64,000 nt of DNA from Senimuribacter sp049852125 (GTDB taxonomy: Bacteria; Bacillota; Clostridia; Peptostreptococcales; Anaerovoracaceae): assembly GCF_049852125.1 (NCBI RefSeq), contig NZ_CP187532.1:1612001-1676000 (forward strand), read 5' to 3'. The position numbers and the translations under genes are program-made. Of this stretch, positions 8,174 through 17,324 are shown piece after piece (the first letter of the stretch is position 1; each line of letters opens with the position of its first letter). A model generated the notes under the pieces. The model was not told where the DNA came from. It was given only the letters and a program-made list of their open reading frames with translations, and searched no databases.

Positions 8174-10105
8174 ATGGCAAAAAAACAATTTAAAGCAGAA
8201 TCCAAAAAGCTGCTGGATCTGATGATCAACTCTATTTACACACATAAGGAAATCTTCCTGCGGGAACTGATCAGTAATGCTAGCGACGCGCTGGATAAGC
8301 TCTACTATCAGAGCCTGCAGTCCGGAGATACCGGTATCAAACGGTCGGATTTCCACATCGATATTACAGCTGATAAAGACGCGCGTACCTTGACAATCAG
8401 CGATAATGGCATCGGTATGACTGCCGCCGAGCTGGAAGCAAACCTCGGCACCATCGCTAAGAGCGGCAGCCTGGCCTTTAAACAGGATCATGCAGAAGAA
8501 GAACCCGCTAAAGGCGCAAAACCTATCGATATCATCGGTCAGTTCGGCGTAGGGTTTTATTCCGCTTTCATGGTAGCCGACCAAGTCACCGTCACATCCA
8601 AAGCCTATGGCAGCGATGAAGCCAACTGCTGGATGTCAAAGGGCGCTGACGGATATACCGTAGAAGCATCAGAAAAAAATGCTTCCGGCACTGAAATCAT
8701 TTTGCACATCAAAGAAGATACAGACGGCGAAGACTACAGCCGCTTTCTGGAGGAATACACAATTCGCAGTTTGATCAAAAAATACTCAGACTATATTCGT
8801 TACCCGATCCAGATGATGGTTGAGAAGCGCCGTCCAAAGGAAGGCTCCGAACCAGAAGAAGGTCAAATGCCGGAAATGGAAAGCTTCATGGAGCTGGAAA
8901 CGCTCAATACCATGGAGCCAATCTGGAAACGTCAGAAAAGCAAAGTAAAGCCAGAGGATTACAACGACTATTATAAGAGTAAGTTTGGAGATTATCAGGA
9001 TCCTGTCCGCGTGGTACGTACTTCCGTGGAAGGCGTATCCAGCTATACCGCTCTCCTTTTTATTCCTGGACATACGCCATTTGACTATTATACCAAGGAT
9101 TACGAAAAAGGTCTGCAGCTTTATTCCAGCGGCGTTATGATCATGGAAAAATGCAAAGAGCTCCTGCCGGACTACTTCAACTTTGTGAAGGGTCTGGTAG
9201 ATTCTCAGGATCTGTCTTTGAATATCTCCCGTGAAACCCTGCAGCATGACAGACAGCTGAAAAATATCGCCAAAAATCTTGAAAAGAAGATAAAAAAGGA
9301 ATTGGCTGATTTCATGAAAAACGACCGTGAAGGCTATGAAAAATTCTTTGAAAACTTCGGCAGGCAATTAAAATACGGAATCTACGACGACTTCGGCATG
9401 CATAAGGACGTTCTGTCAGATTTAGTTCTTTTCTACTCCTCTATGGAAAAGAAGATGATCTCTCTGGATGAATATCTGGCAAAGATGGGCGAAGATCAAC
9501 AGTATATCTACTACGCTTCCGGAGAATCCGTCGATAAAATCGATATGCTGCCACAGACTGAATTCCTCAAGGACAAAGGCTATGAAATACTCTATCTGAC
9601 CGATGAAATCGATGAATTCGTCCTGCAGATGATGCACGATTATAAAGAAAAAGAGTTTAAATCAGTCTCTGCTGAAGATATCTCAGGTGAAGAAACAGAC
9701 GAACAAAAAGAAGCGATGAAGAAGGCTGAGGAAGACAACAAGGCTCTGCTGGATTACATCAAAGAGTCTCTGGCCGGCAAAGTCACTGAAGTCAAGCTCT
9801 CCCCTCGTCTGAAAGGTTCCGCTGTTTGCCTGACGACAAAAGGAAATATTTCATTGGAGATGGAAAAGGTACTGAACGCTATGCCGACAGATCAGATGGT
9901 CAAAGCTGACAGAATCCTGGAAATCAATCCTGACCATGCTGTCATGACTACCCTGCGCGATACTTTCGCTATGGGTGATGAAGGCAAGGATATGGTAAAA
10001 ACTTATGCTAACCTGCTCTACAGCCAGGCGGTCCTAATCTCCGGCCTAACCGTAGACGATCCAGTCGCACTGGGAGAAGATATCTGTAAAGTTATAACAA
10101 AATAA
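8174..10105 (+). CDS. htpG: Molecular chaperone HtpG (Hsp90)
   Basis: Cytoplasmic ATP-dependent chaperone of 643 residues, the usual bacterial length. The GHKL ATP site is complete: RELISNASDALDKL, ISDNGIGM, GTIAKSGS and GQFGVGFYSAF. The middle-domain catalytic segment LNISRETLQHD and the C-terminal dimerisation domain are also present. The start is the ATG at 8174 after GGAGGCGAG; the longer in-frame start at 8132 would lie inside the CIRCE operator and is rejected. It stands alone between its promoter/CIRCE region and two terminators. CIRCE control indicates a class I heat-shock response, unlike Bacillus subtilis htpG. Confidence 0.97.
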   Translation: MAKKQFKAESKKLLDLMINSIYTHKEIFLRELISNASDALDKLYYQSLQSGDTGIKRSDFHIDITADKDARTLTISDNGIGMTAAELEANLGTIAKSGSLAFKQDHAEEEPAKGAKPIDIIGQFGVGFYSAFMVADQVTVTSKAYGSDEANCWMSKGADGYTVEASEKNASGTEIILHIKEDTDGEDYSRFLEEYTIRSLIKKYSDYIRYPIQMMVEKRRPKEGSEPEEGQMPEMESFMELETLNTMEPIWKRQKSKVKPEDYNDYYKSKFGDYQDPVRVVRTSVEGVSSYTALLFIPGHTPFDYYTKDYEKGLQLYSSGVMIMEKCKELLPDYFNFVKGLVDSQDLSLNISRETLQHDRQLKNIAKNLEKKIKKELADFMKNDREGYEKFFENFGRQLKYGIYDDFGMHKDVLSDLVLFYSSMEKKMISLDEYLAKMGEDQQYIYYASGESVDKIDMLPQTEFLKDKGYEILYLTDEIDEFVLQMMHDYKEKEFKSVSAEDISGEETDEQKEAMKKAEEDNKALLDYIKESLAGKVTEVKLSPRLKGSAVCLTTKGNISLEMEKVLNAMPTDQMVKADRILEINPDHAVMTTLRDTFAMGDEGKDMVKTYANLLYSQAVLISGLTVDDPVALGEDICKVITK

Positions 10106-10115
10106 TTACAAATGC

Positions 10116-10147
10116 GCAGGCGTTATACATCGATAACGCCTGCTTTT
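10116..10147 (+). terminator. Terminator of htpG
   Basis: 11-bp perfect stem GCAGGCGTTAT / ATAACGCCTGC with a six-base loop, followed by TTTTAT. Confidence 0.85.
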
Positions 10148-10154
10148 ATATCCA

Positions 10155-10195
10155 TAAAAAAACGGCATGACCAGAAAACCGGCATGCCGTTTTTT
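10155..10195 (-). terminator. Bidirectional terminator between htpG and the lipoprotein gene
   Basis: A-run, stem ACGGCATG / CATGCCGT, T-run. It can stop transcripts from both sides and is the only terminator for the minus-strand lipoprotein gene at 10207. Confidence 0.8.
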
Positions 10196-10206
10196 ACGTT
10201 TAATGA

Positions 10207-10629
10207 TTATTCAGCCTCAGGGAATACCTTGCTCCAAATTTCAGATCCGTCCTTGTTCAGATAGGCTACTTTTACAGTAATACCCTTAATCTTTGTCTGT
10301 TCTTCACAAGATGTCGCGATACTTTCGAAAGTGGATGCAAAAGAACTCATAGAGTTATCAAACTGCTCCTTTGAAGCTTCTACGATTTCGTCGTCCAGCT
10401 GCTCTGGATAAGTATAAGTATAGATGATCTGATTTTCTTTGATCTCAATTGTCATACCATCCTGAGATTCTGCATACTGGTCAAGCTGTCCCTTTAATTT
10501 ATCATCCTGTGCAACATATTCCTCCAAAGTGGAAGGGTCACTGCTGCAGCTAGTCATAAACATGGAGACAGACAGTACCATAGCCAGCATTAACACTAGA
10601 GCCAAAATCTTCGATTCTTTCTTGTTCAT
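10207..10629 (-). CDS. Small secreted lipoprotein (DUF4854-like)
   Basis: A 140-residue protein with a lipoprotein signal peptide: basic start MNKKESK, hydrophobic core, and the lipobox MTSC followed by SSDPS. The mature part begins TLEEYVAQDD and is an acidic, mixed alpha/beta domain of about 110 residues. It resembles the DUF4854 family common as single or multiple copies in Clostridia, whose function is unknown to me. The ATG at 10629 is chosen over an upstream in-frame ATG because of the GGAG just before it and the clean signal peptide. It is likely anchored at the outer membrane face. Confidence 0.75.
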   Translation of the reverse strand: MNKKESKILALVLMLAMVLSVSMFMTSCSSDPSTLEEYVAQDDKLKGQLDQYAESQDGMTIEIKENQIIYTYTYPEQLDDEIVEASKEQFDNSMSSFASTFESIATSCEEQTKIKGITVKVAYLNKDGSEIWSKVFPEAE

Positions 10630-10757
10630 ATGTTTTCTCCTTTTTTCAGATTGCCATATCACAATGACTTTTATATTATACAACAAATCATGTCAAAATT
10701 CAATGATTATTGTGTAGATGGCAAAAACCTCCGATCTGAAGAAATCCCAACATGATC

Positions 10758-11636
10758 CTAATTACGCTTCCAAAGCAGGATATTATGTTCAAAGATAGCG
10801 GAAAGCTCACCCTTGTCCTTCAGCCAAGATAAATAAGAGCGGACGGTACTTCCTACAAGCACGTACTGTTCAAAATTCATTGTCAGATTGTAATCTGTAA
10901 ATAGCCTTTGCAAAATACCCTCAAAGGAAATTGGCTCACTGCATATTGATAATATCTTCTCTGAGATCTCATATACCTTTGCAATGTTAAGATCCGCAAG
11001 TCCGGTAACATCCTCTGCTGCAGGCGCATGAGCGGGGACAAACATCTTAGCCTTTAAAGCTTTTACCTTTTCAAGGGTGTTGAGATATTCCGCCACATCA
11101 TAGATAAATCCAATCTGATATTTATCAAGGGTTTCTCTGCTTGACAAACAGTCGGCAAGAAATACCGTATCATCAGGAGTACGAAAGCCCACCATGTCGA
11201 AGAAATGACCTTTCAGCGGAATTATCTCAATTTCCTGCGGAAAATCTTTATCTGAAAAATCAGCGGCCACGCTTGGTTTCGCCAGCAAAAATTTGTGCCT
11301 TAAATCCTTGCACGGATAACCGCCATACAAAAAAGACGGTTCTAAAATCGGATACTCTGTAAAGCATTTTTCAATACCACCGGAAAAAATCCTACAGCCT
11401 GTCTGCTGCTGTAAATATCCATTTCCGCCGATATGATCCGCATTAGAATGCGTATTGAGAATTCCCAGGAGTGTCCATCCCTTTTCATCTAATATTTTTC
11501 GAACCTTCCGTCCCGCATCCTTATCACTGCCGCTGTCAATCAAATATACGCCCCTATCGCCTGCAAGATATACTCCGATCTTAGCAGGACACTCAATATA
11601 ATAGCTTTTTTCTCCAACCTGATATAATTCGTACAT
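10758..11636 (-). CDS. Metallo-beta-lactamase-fold hydrolase, glyoxalase II-like
   Basis: A 292-residue hydrolase with the metal-site motif NTHSNADHIGG near residue 61, where the usual second histidine is asparagine (HSNADH rather than HxHxDH). It also has the later ligand histidine in IPLKGHFFDMVG, the bridging aspartate in VFLADCLSS, and a histidine in FVPAHAPA. The C-terminal 80 residues are helical. Substrate unknown; the His-to-Asn change at the first metal site is seen in some subfamilies and may alter metal use. GAGGAG precedes the ATG. Confidence 0.8.
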   Translation of the reverse strand: MYELYQVGEKSYYIECPAKIGVYLAGDRGVYLIDSGSDKDAGRKVRKILDEKGWTLLGILNTHSNADHIGGNGYLQQQTGCRIFSGGIEKCFTEYPILEPSFLYGGYPCKDLRHKFLLAKPSVAADFSDKDFPQEIEIIPLKGHFFDMVGFRTPDDTVFLADCLSSRETLDKYQIGFIYDVAEYLNTLEKVKALKAKMFVPAHAPAAEDVTGLADLNIAKVYEISEKILSICSEPISFEGILQRLFTDYNLTMNFEQYVLVGSTVRSYLSWLKDKGELSAIFEHNILLWKRN

Positions 11637-11693
11637 ATAAAAACTCCTCTAAATTGATTTATGATGTATCATGTTTCACTCTTATCATACCAC

Positions 11694-11749
11694 AAAATCC
11701 ACCTGGGAGAAGCCTTTCTTTCTCGAAAAACTTATCTCCGGTGGATTTT
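11694..11749. repeat. Strong inverted repeat upstream of the MBL gene
   Basis: AAAATCCACC and GGTGGATTTT are perfect reverse complements 36 bp apart, with a further inner pairing GGAGA / TCTCC. It overlaps the presumed promoter region of the MBL gene at 10758. It could be a hairpin terminator from the gene-poor side or an operator; no clear T-tract follows on the plus strand. Confidence 0.55.
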
Positions 11750-12452
11750 ATCTTCACAATGTGAAATTTACTTTTTGTTTTCTAATTTCTTTCACTCTCA
11801 TCTTCATCGTTACTATTTTTATTTTGCTTTTTATAAGAACTGTCATTTACTATGTTATATATCTTTATAACATAAATTAGACTTATAACAGGCAACGCAT
11901 ATTAAATTACGATTCCAACAAGTGTAAATACATCAAACATCATTTCTCTCATCTTCATATACTATTTTTAGATGAAAAGAAGCTGTTCACATCACACAAC
12001 CTTTTTTCAATCATCATCTTCTTTCTCAAGTGTTTTCAAAGTTTTCTTCAAATTATTATGATATTCATCGAATTAAAGTATATTAAGTTGTATTTATTTA
12101 TAATATGTTGTTTATATATATTATTTTCTATTTTTATATATTATTTGATATGCAAATATATAAAAATTTCTCCAATTATACTCCAAATAATCAAATTTGG
12201 CATATTCCATTCAGTTCGAATCATTTTTAAAACTCCCATTGAAAACTTTGAACTACATCAACGCTGTTAGTATTTTTCTTTGCAAGCTTTACTACACTTT
12301 TACAGTAATAATATTTTGTGGTCAAATTACCACCAAGCTAAGGCAAATGCCCTATCTTACAGGTCACTTTAATTCGATAATGAATACTATCTTCAACTTT
12401 TGTTGCTGTTAATTTATGTCCCGAAACTGCTTCTATTACATCATTATCACAA
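11750..12452. other. AT-rich stretch without a supportable gene
   Basis: About 700 bp, very AT-rich, with short frames on both strands that look compositional. One minus-strand frame (about 12330-12440) reads SGHKLTATKVEDSIHYRIKV before a stop and may be a scrap of a former gene, but I do not recognise it. No promoter, terminator or RNA gene stands out. Confidence 0.5.
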
Positions 12453-12679
12453 TCACTTCTGCACAAGAATAAAGAAAACCCGAATATGCCGCACAGGACG
12501 GTCGTCAAGGCTAAAAGCTCGATAAAACACGCCTGCCTGACAAAACATATCCTTTACTATAATCCGGGAAATACCAGGCATTTCAATATCCAAAAGTAAA
12601 AAATCCCATACTGTGCTGCAAGTGCCAGTGTGCAATCCCTTTCATCTTCACAAATTAAAACCTTTATATCCTGTTTCAA
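12453..12679 (-). pseudogene. Remnant of a LytTR-type response regulator receiver domain
   Basis: In one frame the minus strand reads KVLICEDERD, the usual start of an AgrA/LytR-type receiver domain. In a second frame shortly after it reads WDFLLLDIEMPGIS, the phosphoacceptor strand of the same domain. About 25 residues that should separate them are missing and the frames differ, so this is a deleted and frameshifted gene. Nothing of the LytTR DNA-binding domain remains that I can see. It marks the island as a site of gene decay. Confidence 0.65.
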
Positions 12680-12823
12680 ATGAATCCGTTTTGTTTATTC
12701 TTGATTATATTTTGGTATACAAAATATAGAAATACAATCATTTTTATATCATACATATAGATCACATCTCCCGTGCCTTGTTTCATTCCGACAATTTTTC
12801 AAGCATAGAAAATTCCTATAAAC

Positions 12824-12991
12824 TCACCTAAAACAAAACACTTTTAGATATGTTTTCTTTGTATTTCCACTACACACTCTGTATGATTCAAGAGGATAGA
12901 ATGAATGTCTTTCGCCCTGCAATTCGTCCAGCTTAATCCATCGCCATTTTTCCCTCTCGGTCGTAACAGAAAACATATCTATGATATTTTT
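12824..12991 (-). pseudogene. C-terminal remnant of a Nudix hydrolase
   Basis: A minus-strand frame of about 55 codons reads DMFSVTTEREKWRWIKLDEL then a proline/aromatic end (HSFYPLESYRV). The KWRW(I/V)xLDEL block is typical of the segment after the Nudix box in many Nudix hydrolases. The box itself is absent and the frame is closed by TGA just upstream, so this is a 5'-deleted fragment. It begins about 20 bp past the RES gene stop. Confidence 0.5.
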
Positions 12992-13011
12992 TCAAGCCCT
13001 GTTCCCCTCTT

Positions 13012-13929
13012 TTATACATGATTAAACTCAGGAAACATCAAACCAAATAGAGCAAGACCTTCTTCATCTTTATAAATAATTCCATTTCCAACCTCTCCTC
13101 CTTTAATTACATACTCAAGTTCAAATATTTCATTCTCACATAAAGTACCGACAATTCCTCCTACCAAATCAAGATTCTGATTCAAATTATTTGAAGAAAA
13201 GCAAATGTTATCTGCACCATTATCCTTAATAGACGGATAGCGCCAACCAACGCTTTCCGGTGCAACGAAATATTCCTTTGCAATATGCTCTGTAATCCTA
13301 TAAAGTTGTTCCTGGCCTTGTGGGACTTTTCTTGTAAATTCATCAATTAGGAAATTTTTTAATATTTCATGGTTACATATCGCTTTTGGGTTTGTAATAT
13401 TGTGATGTTCATAATTTGTAGGGGAACCTATCCAAGGCACCTTCACATCTTTTTTCGTTTCATATATAAATATTACAAACAATTCATTTGTTGATATATG
13501 CGCTTCATATATTGCGGTGTGTGGATTAAACGTTGTATAGAGAAGCGATTCATGTGGTTTATTTAATCTTCCATACTTCCTGACATATTCAACGGGTGGA
13601 TTCCAAAAATCAGAAATGTCTTTCAGATTTTCATTTGGAATAGTTTGATTATCTAATAACCGCACTCTATAAAACCTCGTTCCTTTTTGAAAAACAGAAT
13701 ATGAATTTATAATATTGCATATATTATTATGTACGAGTATCTTCTCTATTTCACACTTTAATTTGTTATCTTCTAAAGACAGCAAATCTAAGAATTGAAA
13801 CCTTTTTATTCTCTGTATTAATTCATTTGGTTCAATATTGCTTAAGAACAATTCCGAAAAACGATTAATCAAAGGAATATCATTATTCTTAAGAGCTTTT
13901 ATATACTGGTTAAATAATTTGTCATTCAT
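13012..13929 (-). CDS. RES-domain protein, predicted NAD-directed toxin
   Basis: A 305-residue protein with an N-terminal helical region of about 85 residues and a RES domain. RES hallmarks appear in order: FYRVR (about 91-95, catalytic-type arginine), GRLNKPHESLLYTT (invariant GR and Tyr), TAIYEAHI (glutamate), and a late GWRYPSI with a following N/F segment. Characterised RES toxins degrade NAD+ and are paired with an Xre-type antitoxin. Here no Xre gene is adjacent; the upstream partner is the broken gene at 13932. The base composition is more AT-rich than the flanking core genes, suggesting transfer. Toxicity is inference from the family. Confidence 0.75.
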   Translation of the reverse strand: MNDKLFNQYIKALKNNDIPLINRFSELFLSNIEPNELIQRIKRFQFLDLLSLEDNKLKCEIEKILVHNNICNIINSYSVFQKGTRFYRVRLLDNQTIPNENLKDISDFWNPPVEYVRKYGRLNKPHESLLYTTFNPHTAIYEAHISTNELFVIFIYETKKDVKVPWIGSPTNYEHHNITNPKAICNHEILKNFLIDEFTRKVPQGQEQLYRITEHIAKEYFVAPESVGWRYPSIKDNGADNICFSSNNLNQNLDLVGGIVGTLCENEIFELEYVIKGGEVGNGIIYKDEEGLALFGLMFPEFNHV

Positions 13930-13931
13930 AT

Positions 13932-14548
13932 CTATTTTCTCATCAGTTCATCAATGTGTTCTTTTCTATAAAAATCTATTAATTCCTGTAATCCTTTGTC
14001 CACATTTATCATTTTCTGAATATCTCTAATATCAGTTGAATACTCTGAATTACCAATAAGGATTGACATTACTTTTCCACCACGAGGTTTTTCAACTTCC
14101 TCATACAATGTCTTTCCTTTATGCTTCACAAAATTATATAGATTTCTAATTGAACTATTAGAAATCATCTTCCAGAATCCAACAATTGTATCTACTGCCT
14201 CCGAGAACTCAGTTCTCATTACCTTTAGATAATTAAATGGATTTCCTTCAGCGCGAGGTGTAGATACACTATTTTCAGTTTTTTTAACAACTCATAAGCT
14301 TCTTCTATCGGATGCATCCCACAAACATCTTTTGCATTTGTCACATTCCCTTCACTGTCAAAGCAATATAATACATACTCGGCAGAAATATAAGTCCATG
14401 CCCATGTCAGGTCAGCCAAAATGTTACAACTCAATAATGCAGTTTCATATAACTCGGCTTTGAATTTATATTCTACTGCTTTCTGTACTTTTTCATCTTC
14501 TATTCTGTTAAACCAATAGCTCCCATTATCCTCTAGTGCGTCTCTCAT
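13932..14548 (-). pseudogene. Frameshifted helical partner of the RES gene (HEPN-like)
   Basis: Two frames, 14225-14548 (107 codons) and 13932-14219 (95 codons), are parts of one gene. At about 14245 the first frame runs into EIHLII-stop, while the other frame gives GNPFNYLKVMRTEF and continues without a break, so one base has been lost. The joined product, about 205 residues, is mostly helical, with WTYISAEYVLYCF and IRNLYNFVKHKGKTLYEE. The latter resembles the (R/N)N-x-x-KH(K) region of HEPN-related proteins, a weak resemblance. Coding-like sequence continues in frame upstream to about 14599 and then meets a stop, so the 5' end is damaged too. It ends 2 bp before the RES start. Confidence 0.65.
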
Positions 14549-14599
14549 AAATAATCTTGCATTAGTGTATCGTTCAAAAATCTCATGCCAATTTGCTAC

Positions 14600-14857
14600 T
14601 AGCTAAACATCCCGATTAGTTATTAAATAAATTACATCAAGTTTAAATATATACCATGTTGGCGTGTCGTAGTTTTTAAAAAATATCACTAGTAAAAGTA
14701 TTTTCCATCTAAATCCCGACTTCTTCCTTAACATCTAATCCACTGCCTAAATCTTATGACCGTTTTATAGTAGATATGTTCTCATATAAAATAACCAAGC
14801 TTCTCCGAAAGGTTAACCATATCCGAAAAATCTCGAAAAGGCGCTTTGCCTTGGCAT
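14600..14857. other. AT-rich gap between the RES locus and rlmD
   Basis: About 260 bp with no open frame I can support and no clear terminator or promoter. The composition changes from AT-rich to the more balanced core composition near 14850, suggesting the edge of the acquired island. Confidence 0.5.
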
Positions 14858-16051
14858 TTATTTATCTTTGCTTGACATCAATACTACCGTCTCCACATGC
14901 TTCGTCCACGGAAAGTTATCAAATGCTTTAGCGTACTTGACCTCATAGCCCAAATATTCAAACTGCTGCAGGTTGACAGCCAGGGTCTTGGGATTGCAGG
15001 AAATATACACGATCTGCGGTACGCCATAGGCTGCGATTTTTTCTACCGCGTCCAGGCTCATCCCTACTCTCGGCGGATCTACTACGATGACCTCCGGCCT
15101 TTCTTCCACAGTCTGTAAAACCTGAAACACATCTCCCGCGATAAAATGGCAGTTCTCCAGTCCGTTGAGGCTGGCGTTAACCTTTGCTGCCTCCACTGCT
15201 TCTTCCACGATTTCAACACCAATCACCTTTTTAGCCTTCAAAGCCAGAATCTGGCTGATCGTACCTGTTCCGCAGTATAAGTCAAAGGCCGTCTTTCCCT
15301 CGAAATCATCAATCAGCGCGATCGCCTCACTATAAAGTCTCTCTACCGCTTCCACATTCGTCTGGAAGAAAGAAAACGCGCTGACCTTAAACTTCAGTCC
15401 CAGAATTTCCTCCATATAATAATCGCGTCCGTATAGAATTTTCAGTTCTTCGCAGGTCACCTTGTCCGCAATATTGTCGTTAAGCGTCCGCAGAATCCCT
15501 ACAATCTTATTACTCAACTGTAAATCCTGCAGTCCCTCCACATAAGCAGCTTCATCAAAACCATCCTCTCTGGTCGTTACAATATTGACCAGCAGTTCCT
15601 TTGTTCTAATTCCCCGTCTAATGATCAGATGACGTAAAAGTCCCTTGTGACTTTTTTTATGATAATGATGATATCCACGTTCCATAGCGAAATCCAGAGT
15701 AAAACGAAGAATCCTATTAAAATCCTCATCCACCAACTGGCATGCATCTACTGTAACGATAGACATAAAATTCTTTTTCTTATGCATCCCCAGACACATC
15801 GGGCCGTCCTTGACCATATCACCGAAGGTATATTCCATCTTATTTCTGTATCGGTACTGCTGCGGACATCCTTCGATCGGATCAAAGCGTTCCGGCCGAA
15901 TACGCTTTTCTTCAAAGAGCGCTCTGACCTCCCCCTCTTTGATCGCCAACTGCTCCGCATAGGCTACGCCCTGATAAATGCAGCCTCCGCAAAACTCGTC
16001 GTGCATACACATCGGCAAGCTCGCTTCATTAAAATCTCCCATATTTTTCAT
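14858..16051 (-). CDS. rlmD: 23S rRNA (uracil-5-)-methyltransferase, RlmD/TrmA family
   Basis: SAM-dependent RNA m5U methyltransferase, 397 residues. It lacks an N-terminal TRAM domain. The iron-sulfur cysteines are C15, C21 and C24 (MHDEFCGGC) plus one in VDACQLVD. The SAM motif is FDLYCGTGTIS, then VDPPRVGMS, and the catalytic-cysteine block ISCNPKTLAVNL. The length and Fe-S cluster fit RlmD-like enzymes of Gram-positive bacteria; the exact target uridine (747 or 1939) is not decidable here. Its first 23 bp overlap the end of tgt, so the two are co-translated. Confidence 0.88.
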   Translation of the reverse strand: MKNMGDFNEASLPMCMHDEFCGGCIYQGVAYAEQLAIKEGEVRALFEEKRIRPERFDPIEGCPQQYRYRNKMEYTFGDMVKDGPMCLGMHKKKNFMSIVTVDACQLVDEDFNRILRFTLDFAMERGYHHYHKKSHKGLLRHLIIRRGIRTKELLVNIVTTREDGFDEAAYVEGLQDLQLSNKIVGILRTLNDNIADKVTCEELKILYGRDYYMEEILGLKFKVSAFSFFQTNVEAVERLYSEAIALIDDFEGKTAFDLYCGTGTISQILALKAKKVIGVEIVEEAVEAAKVNASLNGLENCHFIAGDVFQVLQTVEERPEVIVVDPPRVGMSLDAVEKIAAYGVPQIVYISCNPKTLAVNLQQFEYLGYEVKYAKAFDNFPWTKHVETVVLMSSKDK

Positions 16052-17150
16052 AAAACTCCTTCTTGTACTCTAAAAATCTGTCTTCTTCAATGGCTGTCCG
16101 AATCTTTTCCATCATCTTCAACAGAAAATAAATGTTGTGATTAGAGAGCAGCATGGCAGAAAGCATTTCATCCGCCTTGAACAAATGCCGCAGATATGCC
16201 TTTGAATAGTTGCGGCAGGTATAGCAATCGCATTCCGCATCCAACGGCGTAAAATCCCGTTCATACCGGGCATTTTTGATGTTGACGCGTCCATGGCTGG
16301 TCATACAGAGACCGTGACGGGCGATTCTCGTCGGCAGCACGCAGTCAAACATATCTACGCCTCGCTCTACGCCTTCAAACAAATAGTCCGGCGTGCCCAC
16401 ACCCATTAGATAACGCGCTTTATCCTCCGGAAGTTCATCTACACAATCATCCAATATATCAAGCATCAGTTCCTTCGGCTCGCCCACAGACAAACCGCCG
16501 ATCGCATAACCAGGCAAGTCAAGCTCTACAATCTCCCGCGCGCTCTGCCGCCTCAGATCCTTATACATGCCGCCCTGCATGATACCGAACAAAGATTGTC
16601 TCTCCGGCACTTTATGGGCGTCCTTACAGCGCTTCAGCCACCGGGTAGTTCTCTCCAGAGAATTCTTTACGTAAGTCCTGTCCGCCGGATACGGCGCGCA
16701 CTCATCGAAGGCCATCATGATGTCAGAACCCAATGCGTTTTGAATCTCCACCGCCTTTTCCGGCGTCAGCATATGACGTGATCCGTCAATATGGCTCTGA
16801 AATTTCACACCTTCCTCTGTGATCTTTCTCAGCTTTCCCAAAGAAAACACCTGAAACCCGCCACTGTCTGTCAAAATTGCTCTGTTCCAGTTCATAAACC
16901 GGTGAAGTCCTCCGGCCTCTTTCACGATATCATGTCCCGGCCGCAGATACAGATGATATGTGTTAGACAGAATAATCTGCGCCCCCATATCAGCTACCTG
17001 CTCCGGCCGCATAGCCTTTACTGTAGCCTGTGTTCCCACAGGCATGAAAACCGGCGTCTGAATATCGCCATGGGGCGTATGCAGTACACCCCGGCGAGCG
17101 CGAGTTTTCTCGTCTTTTTTTATAAGATCATAAGTAACCGCATGTTTCAT
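16029..17150 (-). CDS. tgt: Queuine/preQ1 tRNA-ribosyltransferase
   Basis: Exchanges guanine-34 for the queuosine precursor in tRNAs with GUN anticodons. The 373-residue TIM barrel has LTDSGGFQVFSLG (catalytic Asp), the pocket motif GGLSVGEP, and the zinc site CDCYTCRNYSKAYLRHL with the later histidine in NHNIYF. The ATG at 17150 follows GGAAAGG; an upstream extension is rejected. Usually tgt follows queA directly, but here two unrelated genes lie between them. Confidence 0.95.
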   Translation of the reverse strand: MKHAVTYDLIKKDEKTRARRGVLHTPHGDIQTPVFMPVGTQATVKAMRPEQVADMGAQIILSNTYHLYLRPGHDIVKEAGGLHRFMNWNRAILTDSGGFQVFSLGKLRKITEEGVKFQSHIDGSRHMLTPEKAVEIQNALGSDIMMAFDECAPYPADRTYVKNSLERTTRWLKRCKDAHKVPERQSLFGIMQGGMYKDLRRQSAREIVELDLPGYAIGGLSVGEPKELMLDILDDCVDELPEDKARYLMGVGTPDYLFEGVERGVDMFDCVLPTRIARHGLCMTSHGRVNIKNARYERDFTPLDAECDCYTCRNYSKAYLRHLFKADEMLSAMLLSNHNIYFLLKMMEKIRTAIEEDRFLEYKKEFYEKYGRF

Positions 17151-17273
17151 GTGTTTACCTTTCCTTTCTCTTCTAACTGATAGTCTTATACCATTATACA
17201 CTATTTTCCGTAATTGCAAAGTTCTAATTTATGCATCCTCGCATCATTTTCAGACGCTCTGCTATCATAGCAA

Positions 17274-17304
17274 AGGCCGCACGAAGATCTATTCCATGCG
17301 GCCT
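17274..17304 (-). terminator. Hairpin after the amidohydrolase gene
   Basis: AGGCCGCA and TGCGGCCT pair around a 15-base loop. On the minus strand only three T follow, so it is a weak terminator at best. It would separate the amidohydrolase from tgt. Confidence 0.5.
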
Positions 17305-17324
17305 GCTATACATTCTTACGTTTT

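Noticed and set aside
12058..12270. 70-codon plus-strand frame rich in Ile/Leu/Tyr
   Set aside because: The composition follows from very AT-rich DNA; no Shine-Dalgarno and no recognisable motif.
12845..12981. A 137-bp MITE bounded by 14-bp inverted repeats (TAGATATGTTTTCT)
   Set aside because: The repeats are perfect, but the span overlaps the Nudix remnant reading frame and no target duplication is seen, so a chance or local inversion is as likely.
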